64,000 bases of DNA from Candidatus Sericytochromatia bacterium (lineage in GTDB: Bacteria; Cyanobacteriota; Sericytochromatia; S15B-MN24; JAQBPE01): positions 18,934-82,933 of the forward strand of contig JAYKJB010000061.1 in the NCBI GenBank assembly GCA_035285325.1, in the 5' to 3' direction. Shown here one piece after another: positions 25,222 to 34,330 of the stretch. A program made the position numbers and the translations under genes. The first letter of the stretch is position 1. Every line of letters begins with the position of its first letter. Under the pieces are notes generated by a model. It saw only the letters and a program-made list of their open reading frames with translations. It had not been told where the DNA came from and did no database searches.

Positions 25222-27507
25222 TCAGGAGTTGGTCTGAAGGCCGGAGGTCGGCACGCCAGGCGCCTCTCTCAGAGCGCCAGGCCAGGGTTCAGGCACTCTC
25301 AGCGCCTTGGTGTCGTTGTTCTGCACCACCGGCACATCCTGGCCGAAGGAGACCACGAGTCGGGCATTGGTGGGGTCCTGATACACCGCCGTGGAGGCCG
25401 GCTTCGTCAGGGAGAGGGCCAGCCGAACCGTGCTGGTTCCATCCGGTTGCGTCACCAGGGTGTAGTTCAACATCGGGTGCATCGCTGGCGTCTGGAACTG
25501 AACACCGGCATCCTTCAGGGCAGCCGCTTCGAAGACCACGTACGCGAAGGTAGGCGTCACCTGCTCGATCACGTAGCGCGGCACTTCGCCCTGATACGGA
25601 ATGAACAGGTTATCTCCTTGGGTGTCGACCGAGACGTTGGAGAGCGAAGAGCGCACGGCAGAGCCTTCAGCCACGGCCACCTGGCTCAGTTTAGGCTGAG
25701 GAATCACCAGCAGTTGCTTACGCTCCGGATCTGCGGCAATCGATACCTCCGAAGGGTTGGTGAAGCTCATCTCGAGCGCCAGCAGACCCGGGCGACCCCG
25801 GCGGCTCAACTTCCAGCTGCCCCAGGCCAGCTGACGCCGGGCCTCTTCCTGCAGATGCGTGGCACTGAGCACGTCCGCTTTCAGTTCAATCACAGCCAGA
25901 TTCGCCGACTTGGTTGCCCAGCGGAACAACGGCGTCCGTCCCTCGTAAGGAATGGCCAAGCCAAACCGCTCAGCGTCATAGAAGGGGCGGCGCAGGCGAG
26001 TCTCGATCACGCCGGCGGGGGCGGGGTTGCGGCGCACCACCGCGTCCTTGGGCGCGATGGGCTCCAGACGAGGCTCGCCGGAAGGTGCTGGCAAACCGGC
26101 TTCAGCCACCACTGGGCCTGGCCGGGATTCGGAAATGGACTTCCCGTCACTATTTCCCGTGGATGCGGGCTTGCCCTCGGCCACCCAGTTCGGGTTGACC
26201 AGGTTCGCCAGTACTTTCTCGGTTGGCACGACCGCCACCACCAAGGCATCTTGCTTGAGCTGATGGTCCAGCCGGACCGAGACACCGGAAGCGAACGAGA
26301 GACGCGTCACGGTCTGTCCCGGACGCCGGGCCATCACCCAGCGCTGAAAGGCAAAGTCCGGGCGTTCCTCATAACGAACGCCTTGGAAACTTGGAAGGGC
26401 TCCCGCCACATCGATGTAAGACCACCGCTTGTTCAGGCGAACCGATTGAAGGGCTTCGGCGGACAGGCTCCCCTTCAACACGGGCACGACCAGATGGCCC
26501 TCAGCCTGATCGACGTGAGGAAGGCCGAGGCGAACCAGCGGACGAGCCGCCAAACGATGAGGCGTCGACTTCACAAGGCGGCGATTCTTGTGGGTTCCGC
26601 CCCCCCAGCGGACGAGCCGCAAGGAAGAGGGCACGCGACGAACCACGGACTGATTGGCAGCGGCCAGCAGCACCAGTGGCATCGCGACGGGACGGCTCAA
26701 CAACCGCCGCCCGGCCGTGGCCTCACCCATCATCTCGGCACGCAGGCCTGCGCCGTGCGAGTGCGACACCAGGGCCACCGGTTTGAGGTCGCTGCCAGCC
26801 GCCGCCGCTTGCGGGGCCGTTGGCAACGCCGCGCGCTGGACTTCGCCAGACGGCCGGGCACCGGTTTTGGGTGCAACAGCCGGACTGTCAGCCTCGCGGC
26901 TAGACTTGCCACCGGCTTCCGCCTGCTGCGTGGCGGGCCTGGCCGCGAGCGTGCGCTCCAGTTCAGCCGCCTGCCCGCGAACCTGCTTCGGCGTCAGCCC
27001 CACCAGCGGAGGCCGGGAGGGACGGAGCGGCAGCACCGGTTCGGGGGTCTGGGCCGCCGCCGTCTTGACCGTCCGAGCCTCTGCGCGCCGCGCGAACGAG
27101 AACACCACGAAACCGCGGTTCTGATCGTAGCGCGCTTCTGGCTTCACCCCTTCGCGCAGGGTCAAACGAAGCCTGACAGCGCTGAGCGACGGTTCCGAGG
27201 ACAGTGACCAGCCGGCCAGCGGGCTGTAACGCAAGCGGTTCCCCATGGAGGAGCCGCCCAGAAGTTGACAGCCCGTGAGATCCGCCACGAACTGCCGCGG
27301 CGACAGTTGCTGCACATGGACCCGAGGATCTCCACCCGTGACCGGGACCAGGAGTTCATCCCGATCGTAGTCGTAGCTGGCGGCTCCCACGACCGCCACC
27401 TGGAAGGCATCAGGAGCGGCACACGCAACGTCGGGTTGGGAGACACCCAGCGCTGCGGCAAACACCCCAAGTGCCATCAATGGCTTGAAAAACGAATCCG
27501 GTATCAT
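25222..27507 (-). CDS. exported protein with about four AMIN-like domains
   Basis: 761 residues with a signal peptide (ALGVFAAALGVSQPDVACA). At least four segments share the AMIN-type beta-rich pattern. They start near residues 35 (QVAVVGAASYDYDRDELLVPV), 345 (RLGLPHVDQAEGHLVVPVLKG), 540 (FGLAIPYEGRTPLF) and 655 (VSVDTQGDNLFIPYQGEVP). Ala/Arg-rich linkers separate them. AMIN domains target proteins to peptidoglycan or to the septal/pole envelope in amidases and PilQ secretins, but no amidase or secretin domain is present here. Start at ATG 27507 with AGAAGG about 10 bases upstream. Likely a periplasmic scaffold (inference). Confidence 0.65.
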   Translation of the reverse strand: MIPDSFFKPLMALGVFAAALGVSQPDVACAAPDAFQVAVVGAASYDYDRDELLVPVTGGDPRVHVQQLSPRQFVADLTGCQLLGGSSMGNRLRYSPLAGWSLSSEPSLSAVRLRLTLREGVKPEARYDQNRGFVVFSFARRAEARTVKTAAAQTPEPVLPLRPSRPPLVGLTPKQVRGQAAELERTLAARPATQQAEAGGKSSREADSPAVAPKTGARPSGEVQRAALPTAPQAAAAGSDLKPVALVSHSHGAGLRAEMMGEATAGRRLLSRPVAMPLVLLAAANQSVVRRVPSSLRLVRWGGGTHKNRRLVKSTPHRLAARPLVRLGLPHVDQAEGHLVVPVLKGSLSAEALQSVRLNKRWSYIDVAGALPSFQGVRYEERPDFAFQRWVMARRPGQTVTRLSFASGVSVRLDHQLKQDALVVAVVPTEKVLANLVNPNWVAEGKPASTGNSDGKSISESRPGPVVAEAGLPAPSGEPRLEPIAPKDAVVRRNPAPAGVIETRLRRPFYDAERFGLAIPYEGRTPLFRWATKSANLAVIELKADVLSATHLQEEARRQLAWGSWKLSRRGRPGLLALEMSFTNPSEVSIAADPERKQLLVIPQPKLSQVAVAEGSAVRSSLSNVSVDTQGDNLFIPYQGEVPRYVIEQVTPTFAYVVFEAAALKDAGVQFQTPAMHPMLNYTLVTQPDGTSTVRLALSLTKPASTAVYQDPTNARLVVSFGQDVPVVQNNDTKALRVPEPWPGALREAPGVPTSGLQTNS

Positions 27508-27657
27508 AGTCTTTAAACCTTCTTCATCGCGACCAGCTAAGGACACACCCTGGGCGAGCGGGGTGGGAGGGCCCTGCCCGAGCGTCCGACTTCAGACTAA
27601 GATGAAGTCAAACCTGAATTTGGTCTTTACACTGATTCGCGGTCATTATGCCCAGGC

Positions 27658-27700
27658 ACCAGGTCAAGCGAATGTGCGAAACGCACAAAATCAACCTGGT
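27658..27700. promoter_or_regulatory. nested dyad in the divergent AMIN/NrdD-like intergenic region
   Basis: ACCAGGT (27658-27664) pairs with ACCTGGT (27694-27700), and inside it TGTGCG (27673-27678) pairs with CGCACA (27682-27687) around AAA. The nested symmetry in a 272-base divergent gap suggests an operator or leader hairpin. It does not match the NrdR box consensus. The stretch otherwise shows only the GAGGAG ribosome site of the downstream gene. Confidence 0.4.
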
Positions 27701-27779
27701 TGAACGCCTGCCATTTCAGCCTCGCGCGGCGTGGTGCTTGACGTTTTTTCCGGATCAAAATTCTTTCGAGGAGTGATAC

Positions 27780-29714
27780 ATGAAATCGCCCGGTACGAAC
27801 CCTCTGGAGATCAAAAAACGCGACGGACGTGTCGTGGCCTTCGATCGCTCCAAGATCGTCACGGCGATCATGAAAGCCGCGCAGTCTCTGCAGGGAAGCG
27901 ATTATCGTCTGGCCGAGGAACTGACTGATCTGGTGGTGACCTCGCTTTCCAAAACCCATCCAGATATAACCCTGCCAAGCGTCGAACGTGTTCAGGACGT
28001 GATCGAAAAAACGCTGATCGAACAGGGGCACGCCCGGACGGCCAAGGCCTTCATTCTCTACCGTGCCAAGCGAAGCCGGATCCGCGAGACACAGTCTGCC
28101 TGGATGAACCTGGTCGCAGAGAAAATGGGGAATCAGCCCAGCGAAGGAGAAGGCCCGATGTCCGCGGCCAAGCACCATGCCGTCGGATGCGCGGCAGCGA
28201 GAGACTTTTACCTACATCGCGTGCTGCGCGACCGAGAGGCGGAGGCGCACCGCAGCGGTTCCTGGTTCATGCATGCGCTCAGCCACTATGACCTGAGCCC
28301 CCACAGCGCCAGCTTGGCCCTCGCCCCTGCCTTGAAATCGGGATTTCACTGTGGCCATAGCCACTTGAGGGCCTCGCGTCGACTCGCTTCTCTGCCCGCG
28401 CTGACGTCGGCTCTGGTCCACGCCTTTCAGAACGAAGTGCATGGGGGCGGCACCATCCCTCACTTTGAATCGGCTTGGGCCGACCTGATCGATGCAGACG
28501 TCTCGTCCGAGAGCATTGACGGGGCCGTCGAGGCACTCGCCTATCATCTGAACACCAGCTTGGCCGTTGGTGCCCGCGCCTTGCCGCGAATCACGCTGCA
28601 GATCGGCCTGGATACAAGGCCCCAGGCACGCGCCATCACCTCCGCCCTGTTGACCCTGATGGGCCGGGAAGACGGCCAGAACGACATCTGGGGCGCGCCG
28701 CACGTGACGTATTGCTTGAAAGAGGGCGTCAACCTGGCCCCCGGCGACCCCAACCACGATCTCACCAAGCTGGCCTTGGCGGCCTTCCCGCACGCGTCGA
28801 ATATGTCCTTCAGTTCTGAGCGCACGCCAGCTTGGCAATTCGGTCAGGTCGCCCGCCTTGCAGACGTACCCGCAGCGCCCTGCAATGCAACCATTTTCGC
28901 CAGACTGTCGATCAATTTGCCACGGCTGATTCTGCAATCCAAGCGTCAAGGTTTTGAAACCACCGCGGCCCTGCAAACCACCATCGCGGAAGCCTACCAA
29001 CACCTCACCCACAGGCTCGAAAGCCTTGCAAGGCGCCCCGCGAGGGCTTTCCCGATACTTTTGAACACCCACCTGCCAGGCAGCCAGCCACCCGGGGCCG
29101 AGGAGGCGCTGGGCGATCGCCTGGGGCCCCCGCTGGCCTTGCTCAACCTGGTCGGGTTGTCTGAGGCGGTCTTCCTCCTCAGCGGCGTGAGACCAGAGGC
29201 GTCGCCAAGCGCACGGGCGGAAGGTGTGCAACTGATTAAAACGGCTGCACATTGCACCGCGGAGCTCTGCAGCTCGGGAAAATTACAGGTGCACCTGCAA
29301 TGTACCGAGGCTCCCTTGGCCGCCAGCCATTTCGCCCGACTGGATCGCAGGGAGTTCGGCATCATCAAGGACGTGACCGACCGTCCGCGTTACACCACAG
29401 GCCTCCCAGGCGTGGACGTCAGTTCAGCCAAAGAGGAGCTTTTGGCGACGGAAGCGACGTGCGCTCGCTTGCTGAGCGGAGGCAGTTGGAGCGAATGGCC
29501 AGAAGGCCTGCCACAAGAACAGGCCCTTGACTGGCTGCAACGGGGCTACCACGAAGGGATCGGGGGATGGGGGCGCACCCGTCTCCTCGTGGCGTGCCCC
29601 GCTTGCCGGGCAACCCTGGCCTCGACAGAGTCCCCAGGCTGCCCCGTGTGCGGGTCGACAGAGCCCTTGACCCGCGTGCCGCTCCCTCACGCTTACTGGG
29701 AGTCGGACGACTGA
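27780..29714 (+). CDS. degenerate anaerobic ribonucleotide reductase (NrdD) homologue with ATP-cone
   Basis: 644 residues. An N-terminal ATP-cone (IKKRDGRVVAFDRSKIVTAI to about 105) is followed by a class III NrdD-like barrel recognisable at FMHALSHYDLSPHS, VHGGGTIPHFESAWADL, ATIFARLSINLPRLIL and TEAPLAASHFARLD. The C-terminus has the NrdD zinc-site pattern CPAC...CPVC. The glycyl-radical motif that should follow (RVxGYLG) reads RVPLPHAYW and the protein stops. No radical glycine exists, and the NrdD catalytic cysteines are not recognisable. It should be unable to reduce nucleotides and may be a nucleotide sensor or regulator. No nrdG activase is adjacent. GAGGAG precedes the ATG. Confidence 0.75.
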   Translation: MKSPGTNPLEIKKRDGRVVAFDRSKIVTAIMKAAQSLQGSDYRLAEELTDLVVTSLSKTHPDITLPSVERVQDVIEKTLIEQGHARTAKAFILYRAKRSRIRETQSAWMNLVAEKMGNQPSEGEGPMSAAKHHAVGCAAARDFYLHRVLRDREAEAHRSGSWFMHALSHYDLSPHSASLALAPALKSGFHCGHSHLRASRRLASLPALTSALVHAFQNEVHGGGTIPHFESAWADLIDADVSSESIDGAVEALAYHLNTSLAVGARALPRITLQIGLDTRPQARAITSALLTLMGREDGQNDIWGAPHVTYCLKEGVNLAPGDPNHDLTKLALAAFPHASNMSFSSERTPAWQFGQVARLADVPAAPCNATIFARLSINLPRLILQSKRQGFETTAALQTTIAEAYQHLTHRLESLARRPARAFPILLNTHLPGSQPPGAEEALGDRLGPPLALLNLVGLSEAVFLLSGVRPEASPSARAEGVQLIKTAAHCTAELCSSGKLQVHLQCTEAPLAASHFARLDRREFGIIKDVTDRPRYTTGLPGVDVSSAKEELLATEATCARLLSGGSWSEWPEGLPQEQALDWLQRGYHEGIGGWGRTRLLVACPACRATLASTESPGCPVCGSTEPLTRVPLPHAYWESDD

Positions 29715-29721
29715 GCAGTCG

Positions 29722-30573
29722 TCAGACCAGATCGACGACTTGGTCGCCCTGCGACGGCCGGCGGCGGCGAGCCCCTTGCTGGAAAGGGGCCGAACCCGGA
29801 TCTTGGCGAGCGCCTGCTCCCCCAGTCGCTGAGCGGGCCATGACCACCTTGAGGGGCCCGGGCACAAAATGAGAGGTGGTCAGAATCTGATGAATCGCCC
29901 CGACCTGCTGCTCCAAGGCCAACTTGGCGTGTAGGGTTTGTGCCGTCAACTGAACCTCCACCAAGCCTTGCTGGTAGCTGACATGAAGGTGAACCGGCCC
30001 CAGCGCCGGGGGATCCAGGTGAAAGTCGAGGTGGCTGACAGGTTGGTCATTGCGAATCGCCTGGGTCAACTGTCCAAACACCAGCCGCGGCACCTCGCCC
30101 GCCACGTGGCCCCCCTCCGAAGCAGCTGAAAATTCTCCCACCGGTGGCAGCCAGGGCAGGAGCTGCAAGATAACAGGCGTCTCTGATGCCGAAAACCGGG
30201 GTTCCCTGCCCTCAAGCCCCATGTCTCGAGGGGGTTCCTGGTCCTCTGGACCGAAACCTGGCTCGACACGACGTTTTGGCGTCACGGCAGCCCCTGGGAG
30301 CCCCGTCACGACCGGCGAGGCCAACAGCTCGGAGAGGCCGGGTGACCACGCTCCCGAGACACTCCCACCCAGAGGAAGCGAAGGTGAAGCCACCGAGAGG
30401 GATCCCGGAGGTGCCAGTTCACGCTGCACGAGAGCTGCGAAGTCGACCTCCGCTCGGGTGCGCCCTGCCGGAGAGGGCTGTTCCCGTCTGTCCTGCTCAG
30501 CCCTGAGCGCCTGTTCGCTGGCTGGGGAAGGCAATGGCGGAGGCGTGGGCGTGGCAAACGACAAGGGCAGCAT
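29722..30573 (-). CDS. fliK: flagellar hook-length control protein FliK
   Basis: 283 residues with the expected plan: a Pro-rich, low-complexity N-terminal ruler region and a C-terminal Flg_hook domain (about 185-250). The latter contains LDFHLDPPALGPVHLHVSY, GLVEVQLTAQTLHAKLALEQQV and ILTTSHFVPGPLKV, including the L-x-P-P-x-L-G-P signature. FliK switches export specificity when the hook is complete. It starts at the last base of fliJ (TGATG), so the two are translationally coupled. Confidence 0.85.
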   Translation of the reverse strand: MLPLSFATPTPPPLPSPASEQALRAEQDRREQPSPAGRTRAEVDFAALVQRELAPPGSLSVASPSLPLGGSVSGAWSPGLSELLASPVVTGLPGAAVTPKRRVEPGFGPEDQEPPRDMGLEGREPRFSASETPVILQLLPWLPPVGEFSAASEGGHVAGEVPRLVFGQLTQAIRNDQPVSHLDFHLDPPALGPVHLHVSYQQGLVEVQLTAQTLHAKLALEQQVGAIHQILTTSHFVPGPLKVVMARSATGGAGARQDPGSAPFQQGARRRRPSQGDQVVDLV

Positions 30574-31115
30574 CAGCGATGCTCCCTCTCGCGACGCTCG
30601 CGCAACAATTTCAATAGCCGCAGCTTCTCCATCTTCTCGAGCCGTTCCGCCAGTTCGCGGTTCTCTTCCTCCAGCACTAGTCGACGCTTCATGAAGATGG
30701 TCCCGGCCATCTCATCGATCCGTCGCGCTTCCTTGCGGCGTTCCTGTTCTTGCCATTCAGCCCGCTTCATTTCCCGATGCTTTTCCAGCTTCTTTCGCTC
30801 CCGCCGCACCGCTTCTTGAACCGACTGAATGGCCTTGAGGGATTGTTCTGCTTCCTGCAGAGACCGCTGCTGGGCCCCCATTTTCTGGCCGAGAAATTGG
30901 ATGTAGTCGTGGTGAGCCGCCACATCAGAGGTCGCCCCCTGGGCCATCTGGGCGTTCAGGCCCTTCTGGGCCGACACCCGGCGAAACTCGATCTCGGCGA
31001 GCTTGGCCACTTCCTGGTCGCGCCGGGCCGCCGCCGCCATCACTTTGGCGTCGACCTCTTGTTCCTTGCGCTCGATCAGCTCGAGCACCCGTTGCAGGGA
31101 ATACTGAAACGCCAC
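30573..31115 (-). CDS. fliJ: flagellar export chaperone FliJ
   Basis: 180 residues, almost wholly coiled coil, beginning FQYSLQRVLELIERKEQEVDAK as FliJ proteins do. FliJ is the stalk of the flagellar export ATPase FliI. FliI itself is not encoded here, so the fliJ-fliK pair is detached from its usual fliI neighbour. GTG start with GGAG about 7 bases upstream. Confidence 0.88.
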   Translation of the reverse strand: MAFQYSLQRVLELIERKEQEVDAKVMAAAARRDQEVAKLAEIEFRRVSAQKGLNAQMAQGATSDVAAHHDYIQFLGQKMGAQQRSLQEAEQSLKAIQSVQEAVRRERKKLEKHREMKRAEWQEQERRKEARRIDEMAGTIFMKRRLVLEEENRELAERLEKMEKLRLLKLLRERREREHR

Positions 31116-31257
31116 AACACGCTCCGACCGCGAGCCACCCCCATGTCATACCCCAAATGGCAGGCGTGTGCGGTGATCCGCGCCGGGACAGGCTTCGCCG
31201 CCTCGCATCAGCAGCACTTCCCTGGTCTCACCCCAGCGATTAGAGTAAGATGCGACT

Positions 31258-31848
31258 ATGCCACTCCTGCGTCTGTCCGGCCTGCTATCTGCGCTGCTGG
31301 TGCTCTCCCTGCTCGGGCCCCTGCCTGCCCAAGCCCGAAACCCGAATCATCCGCCCTTCCGAGAAGCCAAGGCCGACTTTCACGACAAGGAACTCGCCTT
31401 GACCTATGGCATGGGAGGCCCGGCTTCACTCGATTTTGCCTTGCTGCCCCCCTTGAGCGTGGGGGCGGCCGTGGATCACGTGCTACAACCGCGTAGCTGG
31501 GCTTACCGGGCGGTCTTGAAGGTGGTGGACGAAGAGCAATCAGGCATCGGGATCGCCTTCACTGGCGCGGCCACGCACATTCGCGAGTTGATTGTCGGCC
31601 AACCCGACAATGCCGCATTGTGGGGCTGGCAAGCCGGCATGACCACCTCTCTCATGCTCGAAATGGGGTTGACGCTGCGACTCGGCATTCAAGCTTACGA
31701 CACCAGCCTGGACGAACCCGGGGGACAAGCCGTCCTCCTGTCACCGGAAATCGCCTACCGCATGGGACTGATCGAATGGATCGTCGTGCCTCGCTGGCCC
31801 CTCCAGGAATGGGGATGGGACTGGATGGGCGCCCGGATTCGTCTGTAG
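31258..31848 (+). CDS. exported protein, possible outer-membrane beta-barrel
   Basis: 196 residues with a signal peptide (LSGLLSALLVLSLLGPLPAQA). The mature part alternates hydrophobic and polar residues in short strands (ELALTYGMGG, RAVLKVVDE, GLTLRLGIQAYD, WMGARIRL), which suits a small beta-barrel, though no family is recognised. The 3' end overlaps the convergent HAD gene by 108 bases. A TTAGAGT in the upstream gap could be a -10. Function unknown. Confidence 0.6.
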   Translation: MPLLRLSGLLSALLVLSLLGPLPAQARNPNHPPFREAKADFHDKELALTYGMGGPASLDFALLPPLSVGAAVDHVLQPRSWAYRAVLKVVDEEQSGIGIAFTGAATHIRELIVGQPDNAALWGWQAGMTTSLMLEMGLTLRLGIQAYDTSLDEPGGQAVLLSPEIAYRMGLIEWIVVPRWPLQEWGWDWMGARIRL

Positions 31849-32580
31849 GGCAAATACGCCCGGCAAGACGTGCGGGGTCCAGAGGCCCAAGCGCGCCGCA
31901 TCCGACACCCCGGACAACACCCCAATCCCTCCAGCGGCTCCAGCCGCACGGGCCATCTCGAAGTCAGCCGGGGCATCTCCAACCATCCAAGCCTCGCCAG
32001 GTGCAATTCCGGCCCGCTCACAGGCCAACAAAAACAAATCAGGCCAGGGCTTGCCGCGCGCGACGAGGTCAGCCCCCACCACGGCATCGAACCAGGGCAG
32101 TACCCCGAGGGCCTCAAGAAACTCAGACGAGGGTCGGCTGTGGTCGGAGGTGGCGAGCGCCAAGCGCCAGCCTTGGGCCTGAAGCCCACGCAAGGTAAGC
32201 CAGACGCCTGGTAATGCTTGAGTATGCGCCAGACGCGAAAACGTGCGGTCGACGGTTTCAAAACCCAGCTGCACCCCGGCCTCGATGTCTGCAACCGATC
32301 GCCCGGCCCCACGAACGACCTGCCGCGCAGCCTCCAAGGCATCCTGCCGACGACCGACCACCAAGACCCCATCGGGGTCGATGGCCCCGTCCGGGGCGAC
32401 ACCCCAAGCAGCCAAAAGACCGGACACCAGATCGGGAGCCGCGAATTGAGAGGCGACGGCGCTCGCCCTGGCCCGTGCCATCGCCCCCCAGAGCCGATGA
32501 AAGTCTACCAGCACGCCATCCTTATCAAACACGAGGAGGCGACCCTGCACCGGCCCAGCCGGCAGGAGCAGGCGTGGCAT
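31741..32580 (-). CDS. HAD superfamily phosphatase (phosphoglycolate phosphatase-like)
   Basis: 279 residues with all four HAD motifs: FDKDGVLVD (nucleophile Asp at about 19), ATSDHS, RGKPWPD (Lys) and VGDAPADFEMARAAG. A helical cap between motifs I and II is of the subfamily IA type, as in Gph phosphatases and related sugar-phosphate phosphatases. The substrate is not predictable. The ATG at 32580 lies one base after the stop of the upstream GHL10-like gene, so translation is coupled. The C-terminal 30 residues beyond the HAD core overlap the convergent gene. Confidence 0.83.
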   Translation of the reverse strand: MPRLLLPAGPVQGRLLVFDKDGVLVDFHRLWGAMARARASAVASQFAAPDLVSGLLAAWGVAPDGAIDPDGVLVVGRRQDALEAARQVVRGAGRSVADIEAGVQLGFETVDRTFSRLAHTQALPGVWLTLRGLQAQGWRLALATSDHSRPSSEFLEALGVLPWFDAVVGADLVARGKPWPDLFLLACERAGIAPGEAWMVGDAPADFEMARAAGAAGGIGVLSGVSDAARLGLWTPHVLPGVFALQTNPGAHPVPSPFLEGPARHDDPFDQSHAVGDFR

Positions 32581-32581
32581 A

Positions 32582-34330
32582 TCAGTCGCCCTGGCCGCCA
32601 GCGCGCTCTTCGGCACGTTCGCGGGGAGGCGGAGCAGGTGGAACGTAGCGGTTCGCCTCCACGCGATGCTGATTGGCTGCGAGCAGCGCATCCGCATACA
32701 GCATGCGCGACAGGAATTCTCTGCGCGCGGCGAGGGGCCACGGCGCCAATTCGGCCATAGACCGCACCTGGCGCAGACGCTCCCGCAGGGCCGGGGCTTG
32801 ATAATAGACCCGATCACGCAGAGGCAGGCTCTGGCTGATCCGCTGAACTTCTTCGTGCAGCATCAAGGCCGTGGCCGCCGCCTCGAAATCACCTTGGGCG
32901 TGGACCAGACGCAAATGCTGCATGACCTGCGCCAGGGTCTTTCGGACTGCCCGCGGAAAGCTGCGATGAGGCAGCAATGCCGGCTCCCGGAAGGGGCCTG
33001 CCCGAAGGTCCTCCAGTCGCGCCAGATCGAAATGCCCCAGGGCGAACAAGAAACCGCCGGGGACGTGCTCCGCCCTCAACTCGGCCCATTGCTCGAACAG
33101 GTCACTGGGCTGGTCAAAGCGATGCAAGCCCAGAATGGGAACCAGTAGATTTCGCCGCGTGTGTCGGTCCGTCTCCCAGGACAACCAACGAGAAAGCTCC
33201 TGCGTTTTGCCCGTGTAGAGCATCGGCGAGGGCCAATCAATCCAGGCATTGTCCATCCAATGTCGCCAGTTCTGAAGTTTCGCGGCCCGTGCATAGGCCT
33301 CCCCCCGAAATACGGCGGCCGAGATGGCCAGGTGCGGGCGATGAACACGCGCGCGAGCGGCGATCTCCTGGACCGTGGTGTGCACCTGCTGCTCACGCCA
33401 GAGTTGCCACTCAAGCCGCAAGGGCGAGTCTGCGGGCAACGGATCAGGCGGGTAAACCCCGTGCTGGGCGTGGTAAGCCAGGGCGAACTGGGTTTTGCTG
33501 ACCTCGTCTTCTGGGATGGCCTCGTCGTATCGAATGTAGTCCAGCAAGAGGCCGTCCACATCGTAATGGCGGGTCAGTTCCTCAACCGCTCGCAAGACGA
33601 AATCGCGGGCATCGGGATGGGCCGCGCTCAGAAATCGCGATTCTTTCCCTTCGGCCCGTGCCGCCAAGGCCGGCAAATGCCCCAGCAGGGGATTGCCAAA
33701 CCCCGGTGAACGCACCCGGAAGGTCCAGATCCAGGGATGCACTTCCATCCCGCGACGGTGCGCCTCCCGAATCAGGACCTGCAGGACATCCAGGTCCTGG
33801 CGAAAGTCCGGATCGCGGTCGAGCAACTGGCTGGGATAGATGGCATAGCCGCGTCGACACACCTCCGGCAGAAGCACGTTGAAATGGGCCCGCGCAAACT
33901 GCTGGACGAGGGCCACAATACCTGACTCGGAGCGCGGCAAGCTGGAGGCATCCAGCAGGATGCCCCGGGTTTCAGCGCCTCGCGATGGCAGCAAATGAAG
34001 CGCTGCTTCCCGCAAATACCCCTCTCCGCGGGTGAGCCAGGCGCGGACCTCCGTCTGCGCCCCGCCCGTGCGCAATGTCAGAGCCGCGGTCTCAATGGCC
34101 ATTTTCGCCATCGAGAGACTCACGCCAGCCCGCGCCAACGGAACATCGAGATGGGCGACACGAGCACTTTCCAGGCGTCCCTCTATCCGCTTCAACTCGC
34201 CTTTGGCCTGGATCAGCGCCTGTTCATACGCCTGCCGGGACGGATCGGCCTCCTGGGCGTGCGCAGAATGCGGCATCCACCCGAGGAGACAGACCAGACT
34301 TGAAAGCAGCAAACGCGTCAGGGAAGACAA
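32582..34330 (-). CDS. exported GHL10-like glycosidase-fold protein
   Basis: 582 residues. A signal peptide (RLLLSSLVCLLGWMPHSAHA) precedes a coiled-coil region (about 30-120) and a TIM-barrel domain of the glycosyl-hydrolase-like 10 (DUF187/FenI) type. Its motifs are RGILLDASSLPRSE, NVLLPEVCRRGYAIYPS, GMEVHPWIWTFRV and VDGLLLDYIRYDEA. A helical C-terminus follows. Cyanobacterial and Bacteroidetes relatives are thought to act on cell-wall or matrix glycans. The TTG at 34330 with GAGG upstream was preferred over a GTG at 34450 because it gives a clean signal peptide and lies below a TTAGACT -10-like site at 34359-34365. Confidence 0.78.
   Translation of the reverse strand: MSSLTRLLLSSLVCLLGWMPHSAHAQEADPSRQAYEQALIQAKGELKRIEGRLESARVAHLDVPLARAGVSLSMAKMAIETAALTLRTGGAQTEVRAWLTRGEGYLREAALHLLPSRGAETRGILLDASSLPRSESGIVALVQQFARAHFNVLLPEVCRRGYAIYPSQLLDRDPDFRQDLDVLQVLIREAHRRGMEVHPWIWTFRVRSPGFGNPLLGHLPALAARAEGKESRFLSAAHPDARDFVLRAVEELTRHYDVDGLLLDYIRYDEAIPEDEVSKTQFALAYHAQHGVYPPDPLPADSPLRLEWQLWREQQVHTTVQEIAARARVHRPHLAISAAVFRGEAYARAAKLQNWRHWMDNAWIDWPSPMLYTGKTQELSRWLSWETDRHTRRNLLVPILGLHRFDQPSDLFEQWAELRAEHVPGGFLFALGHFDLARLEDLRAGPFREPALLPHRSFPRAVRKTLAQVMQHLRLVHAQGDFEAAATALMLHEEVQRISQSLPLRDRVYYQAPALRERLRQVRSMAELAPWPLAARREFLSRMLYADALLAANQHRVEANRYVPPAPPPRERAEERAGGQGD

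Noticed and set aside
25162..27207. Open frame of about 680 codons antisense to the AMIN-repeat gene
   Set aside because: Arg/His/Gly-rich composition typical of a shadow frame; the opposite strand has a signal peptide, repeats, a ribosome site and a terminator.
27508..27779. NrdR-box search upstream of the NrdD-like gene
   Set aside because: No pair of ACAC...GTGT-type boxes is present, so NrdR control is not supported.
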